The notes beneath the pieces were generated by a model. That model saw only the letters and a list, made by a program, of their open reading frames with translations, made no database searches and was not told the origin of the DNA. From M55B175 sp964635265 (GTDB lineage: Bacteria; Desulfobacterota; Desulfobacteria; Desulfobacterales; Desulfosalsimonadaceae): a stretch of 11,713 bases of DNA. Positions within the stretch are counted from its first letter, which is position 1. Every line of letters starts with the position of its first letter. Position numbers and translations under genes: made by a program. This document shows positions 10,107 through 11,713 of this stretch, one piece after another. The stretch lies in the NCBI GenBank assembly GCA_964635265.1, contig CAZWNV010000093.1, positions 1 through 11,713 on the forward strand, written 5' to 3'.

Positions 10107-11713
10107 CTAGAACAGGCCGGATACCTTGCCGGTTTCGGTGTCCACGTCGACCTTGGTGTAGGCCGGGCTGGAGCTGGTGCCGGGCATAAAGGGGATGGCG
10201 CCGGCCACCGGCACCAGGAACTTGGCCCCGGAGTAGATGTAGATATCGCGTACCGGAAGTCTCCAGTTTTTGGGCACGCCCTTCCAGGTGGGTTCATGGG
10301 AGAGGCTCAAGTGGGTCTTGGCCATCATTGTCGCGTAATCCTTGAACTGCGGGTCCGCATCCACCATCTGGAGTTTCTTCTCGGCATCCGGCAGCCAGTC
10401 CACGCCGTCTGCGCCGTAAACTTCGCGGGCGATGGTGTCCACGCGGTCGCGCAGGCTCTTGTCCATGGGATAGAGGAACTCGAAGTTGTTTCCTTCCTCG
10501 CAGGCCTCGATCACGGCATCGGCGAGCTCCAGGGCGCCTTCGCCGCCGTCCATGAAGTGGGTGGAGGGGGCGCACCGGGCGCCGGCTTCCTCGGCCCGTT
10601 TCCTGACGAGATCAATTTCCGCCTTGGTGTCGGTGGGGAAGCAGTTGACACAGACCACGGGGTTGATGCCGGCCTTGCGGATAACGCCGATCATGTGGAC
10701 CATGTTCTCAATGCCCTTCTCGAGCAGTTCCAGATTTTCCTTGGTGTATTCCTCGGGCAGGGGGCGTCCCGGGACCACCTTGGGCCCGCCGCCGTGCATT
10801 TTCAGCGCCCGGATGGTGGCGGTTAGCACGGAGACATGGGGTTTGAGTCCGCTGTTGCGGCACTTGACATTCCAGAATTTTTCAAAACCGATGTCAGCGG
10901 CGAATCCACTCTCGGTAACGTGATAATCAAACATTTTCAGGCCGACCCGGTCGGCAATGATGGAGGACTGGCCGACAGCGATGTTGGCGAAGGGTCCCGC
11001 GTGCACGAAGCAGGGCTGGTATTCGGCAGTGCACATCAGCGTGGGGTTGATGGTGTTGCGCATCCAGGCGGTCATGGCGCCGCCGACCTTCAGGTCGCCG
11101 GTGGTGACGCGGTTGCCGTTTAAGTCAAAGCCCACCGTTATGTTGCCCAGTCTTTCCCGCAGGTCCGCCAGGTCCTTGGCAATGGCCAGGATAGCCATGC
11201 ACTCGGAGCTGACCGCGATGTTGAAGCCGGATTCCATGGTGTAGCCGTTGGCGCGGCCGCCGAGGCCGATGACCATCTTTCGCAGGGCCTGGGCGCAGTA
11301 GTCGATAATCCAGTTCATCTCCACGCGGTTGGGATCGATATTTAAGGCCGGAATGCCGGAGAGCCGCTCGATTTTTTCCGGGCCGTAGTTGCGTTCATGC
11401 TGCATCCGGGCGGTCAATGCGACCATGGCCAGGTTGTGGGCGTTCATGATGTCGTTGATATCGCCGGTAAGCCCCAGGGAGAATTCGGTCATGGGAATCA
11501 GGATGGCATTGCCGCCGCCGGCCGCAGATCCTTTGATGTTCATGGTCGGCCCGCCGGAAGGCTGGCGCAGGGCACCGCCCACGTTCTTGCCGCGCTTGCC
11601 GAGCCCCTCCATGAGACCTACCGAGGTGGTACTTTTGCCTTCTCCAAGCGGGGTTGGGGTGATGGCGGTGACCTCGATGTATTTCCCGTCCGGTTTGTCT
11701 TTCATCCGGTTCA
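10107..11713 (-). CDS. fhs: Formate-tetrahydrofolate ligase (10-formyl-THF synthetase), 5' end outside the window
   Basis: Joins formate to tetrahydrofolate with ATP, giving 10-formyl-THF. In sulfate reducers it serves one-carbon supply and the methyl branch of the Wood-Ljungdahl pathway. 535 codons are visible and the C-terminus is complete (KVSGLF). The frame is open through the right edge, and by comparison with known enzymes about 50 N-terminal residues are missing. The internal ATG at 11705 lies within the conserved RMKDKPDGKYIEVTAITPTP, so it is not the start. Visible motifs: the ATP loop TPTPLGEGKSTTSVGL, GSAAGGGNA, LTGDINDIMNAHNL, VIGLGGRANG, FVHAGPFANIA, VTESGFAADIGFEKF, FPTDTKAEI and EVYGADGV. 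The segment after the P-loop (RQPSGGPTMNIKGSAAGGG) differs from the common REPSLGPxFGxKGGAAGGG form, and there is extra sequence around ARMQHERNYGPEKIERLSG. It converges on the agmatinase gene. Confidence 0.94.
   Translation of the reverse strand, partial: NRMKDKPDGKYIEVTAITPTPLGEGKSTTSVGLMEGLGKRGKNVGGALRQPSGGPTMNIKGSAAGGGNAILIPMTEFSLGLTGDINDIMNAHNLAMVALTARMQHERNYGPEKIERLSGIPALNIDPNRVEMNWIIDYCAQALRKMVIGLGGRANGYTMESGFNIAVSSECMAILAIAKDLADLRERLGNITVGFDLNGNRVTTGDLKVGGAMTAWMRNTINPTLMCTAEYQPCFVHAGPFANIAVGQSSIIADRVGLKMFDYHVTESGFAADIGFEKFWNVKCRNSGLKPHVSVLTATIRALKMHGGGPKVVPGRPLPEEYTKENLELLEKGIENMVHMIGVIRKAGINPVVCVNCFPTDTKAEIDLVRKRAEEAGARCAPSTHFMDGGEGALELADAVIEACEEGNNFEFLYPMDKSLRDRVDTIAREVYGADGVDWLPDAEKKLQMVDADPQFKDYATMMAKTHLSLSHEPTWKGVPKNWRLPVRDIYIYSGAKFLVPVAGAIPFMPGTSSSPAYTKVDVDTETGKVSGLF

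Noticed and set aside
1..11713. CRISPR array, insertion sequence or tRNA gene
   Set aside because: No spaced direct repeats, no transposase or terminal inverted repeats and no cloverleaf other than the tRNA-like ends of tmRNA were seen.

Overview
This GC-rich window looks like part of the chromosome of a complete-oxidising sulfate reducer in the Desulfobacterota (Desulfobacteraceae-like). This is inferred from gene content, not from any search. The pointers are a formate-tetrahydrofolate ligase (methyl branch of the Wood-Ljungdahl pathway), a bare HPr/Enzyme I pair, a tmRNA encoding the tag ADDYNYALAA, pyruvoyl-type arginine decarboxylase plus agmatinase, and a selenocysteine-containing glutaredoxin-like gene.

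Left end (1-923): a more AT-rich stretch just downstream of the tmRNA gene. It holds a leftward winged-helix-type regulator (20-535) whose strong promoter is followed at once by three tandem ATTCGCG repeats, probably its own operator. The start of a further gene overlaps its stop at the window edge. The rest is largely empty, with one doubtful small ORF and a hairpin-T5 terminator.

Leftward block (924-3982): ptsH, ptsI, smpB and ssrA lie in transcription order. ptsH has a strong extended -10 promoter, and ptsI starts on the base after the ptsH stop. ssrA (tmRNA) has its own consensus-like promoter just past the smpB stop. SmpB is the protein partner of tmRNA in trans-translation.

Rightward block (about 3992-7538): divergent from ptsH lies a short gene (4083-4310) that a normal ORF search misses because it has two in-frame TGA codons. 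Read as selenocysteine, it is a complete 75-residue glutaredoxin-like protein. Sec13 sits at the redox-active position and Sec73 sits three residues from the end, giving the Sec-x-x-stop ending. Each TGA is followed by a G-containing hairpin suitable as a bacterial SECIS element. Behind it come a LOG-family nucleotide-binding protein, a solitary beta-class DNA methyltransferase and a fused SpmA-SpmB membrane protein, the last pair overlapping by ATGA. A hairpin-T5 terminator closes the block.

Middle (7547-8580): a leftward two-gene unit encodes an unrecognised 95-residue protein and a small four-helix membrane protein of the phage_holin_4_2/YvlD type. A structured intergenic region separates it from the next rightward operon.

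Right end (8581-11713): a rightward, translationally coupled pair makes putrescine from arginine through agmatine (pyruvoyl arginine decarboxylase, then agmatinase). A strong terminator follows. A leftward formate-tetrahydrofolate ligase gene comes next; its 5' end lies outside the window.
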